DNA of 39,805 nucleotides from assembly GCF_001005295.1 (NCBI RefSeq), contig NZ_LBMK01000003.1, positions 1,162,721 through 1,202,525 on the forward strand, written 5' to 3'. The stretch is from Streptomyces yangpuensis. GTDB taxonomy: Bacteria > Actinomycetota > Actinomycetes > Streptomycetales > Streptomycetaceae. The position numbers and the translations under genes were made by a program. Under the pieces are notes generated by a model, which saw only the letters and a program-made list of their open reading frames with translations, was not told the origin of the DNA and did not search any database. The first letter of the stretch is position 1. Every line of letters starts with the position of its first letter. Below are positions 39,603 to 39,805 of this stretch, piece by piece.

Positions 39603-39805
39603 ATGTCCGACCGACTGACCGTGGAGGAACTGGCGGCTCTGATGAAGACCGCCGGCATCACCGTCGACCCCGCCGAGATGGCGAGCCGTCCGGACTCCTC
39701 GTTCGACGAGTACGGCCTCGACTCGCTGGGCCTGCTGGGCATCGTCGGTGAACTGGAGAACCGGCGTGGGCGGGCCCTGCCCGCCGACGCCGACCGCTGC
39801 AAGAC
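39603..39805 (+). CDS. Type II polyketide acyl carrier protein, 3'-truncated by the window
   Basis: The first 67 residues of a carrier protein starting MSDRLTVEELAALMKTAGIT. Ser41 in EYGLDSLGLLGI is the phosphopantetheine attachment site, so it holds the growing polyketide for the KS pair. The frame is open to the right edge of the window; about 20 more residues would complete a normal ACP. It corresponds to WhiE ORFV; cyclase genes (ORFVI and VII) should follow. Confidence 0.93.
   Translation, partial: MSDRLTVEELAALMKTAGITVDPAEMASRPDSSFDEYGLDSLGLLGIVGELENRRGRALPADADRCK

Noticed and set aside
1..39805. Transposase, integrase, attachment site, tRNA or rRNA genes
   Set aside because: None seen; no terminal inverted repeats, no cloverleaf-like segment with a CCA or TTCRA core in any gap, and gene content is chromosomal.

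Overview
The window is high-GC DNA with strong G/C bias at third codon positions, frequent GTG starts, GTGA and TAATG stop/start overlaps, perfect GC hairpins at gene ends and almost no TTA codons. Together with the gene families (ANTAR/GAF/PAS/PP2C phosphatase, DUF4360, DUF5302, MepB, mycelial secreted enzymes, spore-pigment polyketide synthase) this points to a Streptomyces or close relative chromosome. No rRNA, tRNA, CRISPR array, phage genes or transposase is visible.

Layout. 1-2.9 kb: end of a methyltransferase, a conserved hypothetical, an alpha/beta hydrolase gene broken by one in-frame TAG, a low-coding stretch with a possible decayed gene, and a small DUF5302 gene. 3-6.3 kb: ferredoxin-NADP reductase (FprA type), an NADP-binding oxidoreductase, a small membrane-anchored protein and a DinB-type protein. 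6.4-9.5 kb: an MFS exporter divergent from a marR-DUF4180-hutD operon, with three near-identical operator sites between them. 9.5-13.4 kb: a secreted copper-radical (galactose/glyoxal) oxidase, a secreted DUF4360 protein and a LacI-family regulator. 13.5-15.9 kb: a four-gene leftward operon (small hydrophilic protein, conserved helical protein, PRC-barrel protein, glutathionyl-hydroquinone-reductase-like protein) behind a sigma-B-like promoter. 16-18.1 kb: a GCS2 carboxylate-amine ligase and a class II glutamine amidotransferase, the same enzyme classes as EgtA and EgtC. 18.3-20.7 kb: an ANTAR-GAF-PAS-PP2C multidomain phosphatase. 20.8-21.8 kb: two tandem paralogous hydrophilic proteins behind a second sigma-B-like promoter. 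21.9-24.9 kb: a CapA-like metallophosphatase divergent from PolX. 25-26.4 kb: a secreted GH16 glucanase with CBM6, under a perfect LacI-type palindrome and with a TTA codon in its signal peptide. 26.5-28.3 kb: a remnant of a secreted protein, a MepB protein, a GNAT acetyltransferase and a possible 56-residue protein. 28.4-32.6 kb: sbcD-sbcC, translationally coupled, with a TTA codon in sbcD. 32.7-33.4 kb: a small cysteine-rich protein and an acyl-CoA carboxylase epsilon-like subunit.

From 33.5 kb to the right edge lies the start of a type II polyketide cluster: a divergent FAD hydroxylase, then an ABM/SchA-CurD protein, a cupin, KS-alpha, KS-beta (chain length factor) and a truncated ACP. This is the order of the whiE grey spore-pigment locus (ORFVIII divergent from ORFI-II-III-IV-V), so cyclases (ORFVI, VII) are expected just beyond the window.

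The clearest candidates for new biology are regulatory: the three phased TTGA-N5-TCAAG sites around a probably leaderless marR; a 10-bp-periodic repeat array between the copper oxidase and DUF4360 genes; sigma-B-like promoters shared by two operons of unknown proteins; TTA (bldA) codons in sbcD and the glucanase; and the ANTAR domain fused to a PP2C phosphatase. No wholly new multi-gene system can be claimed from the sequence alone.
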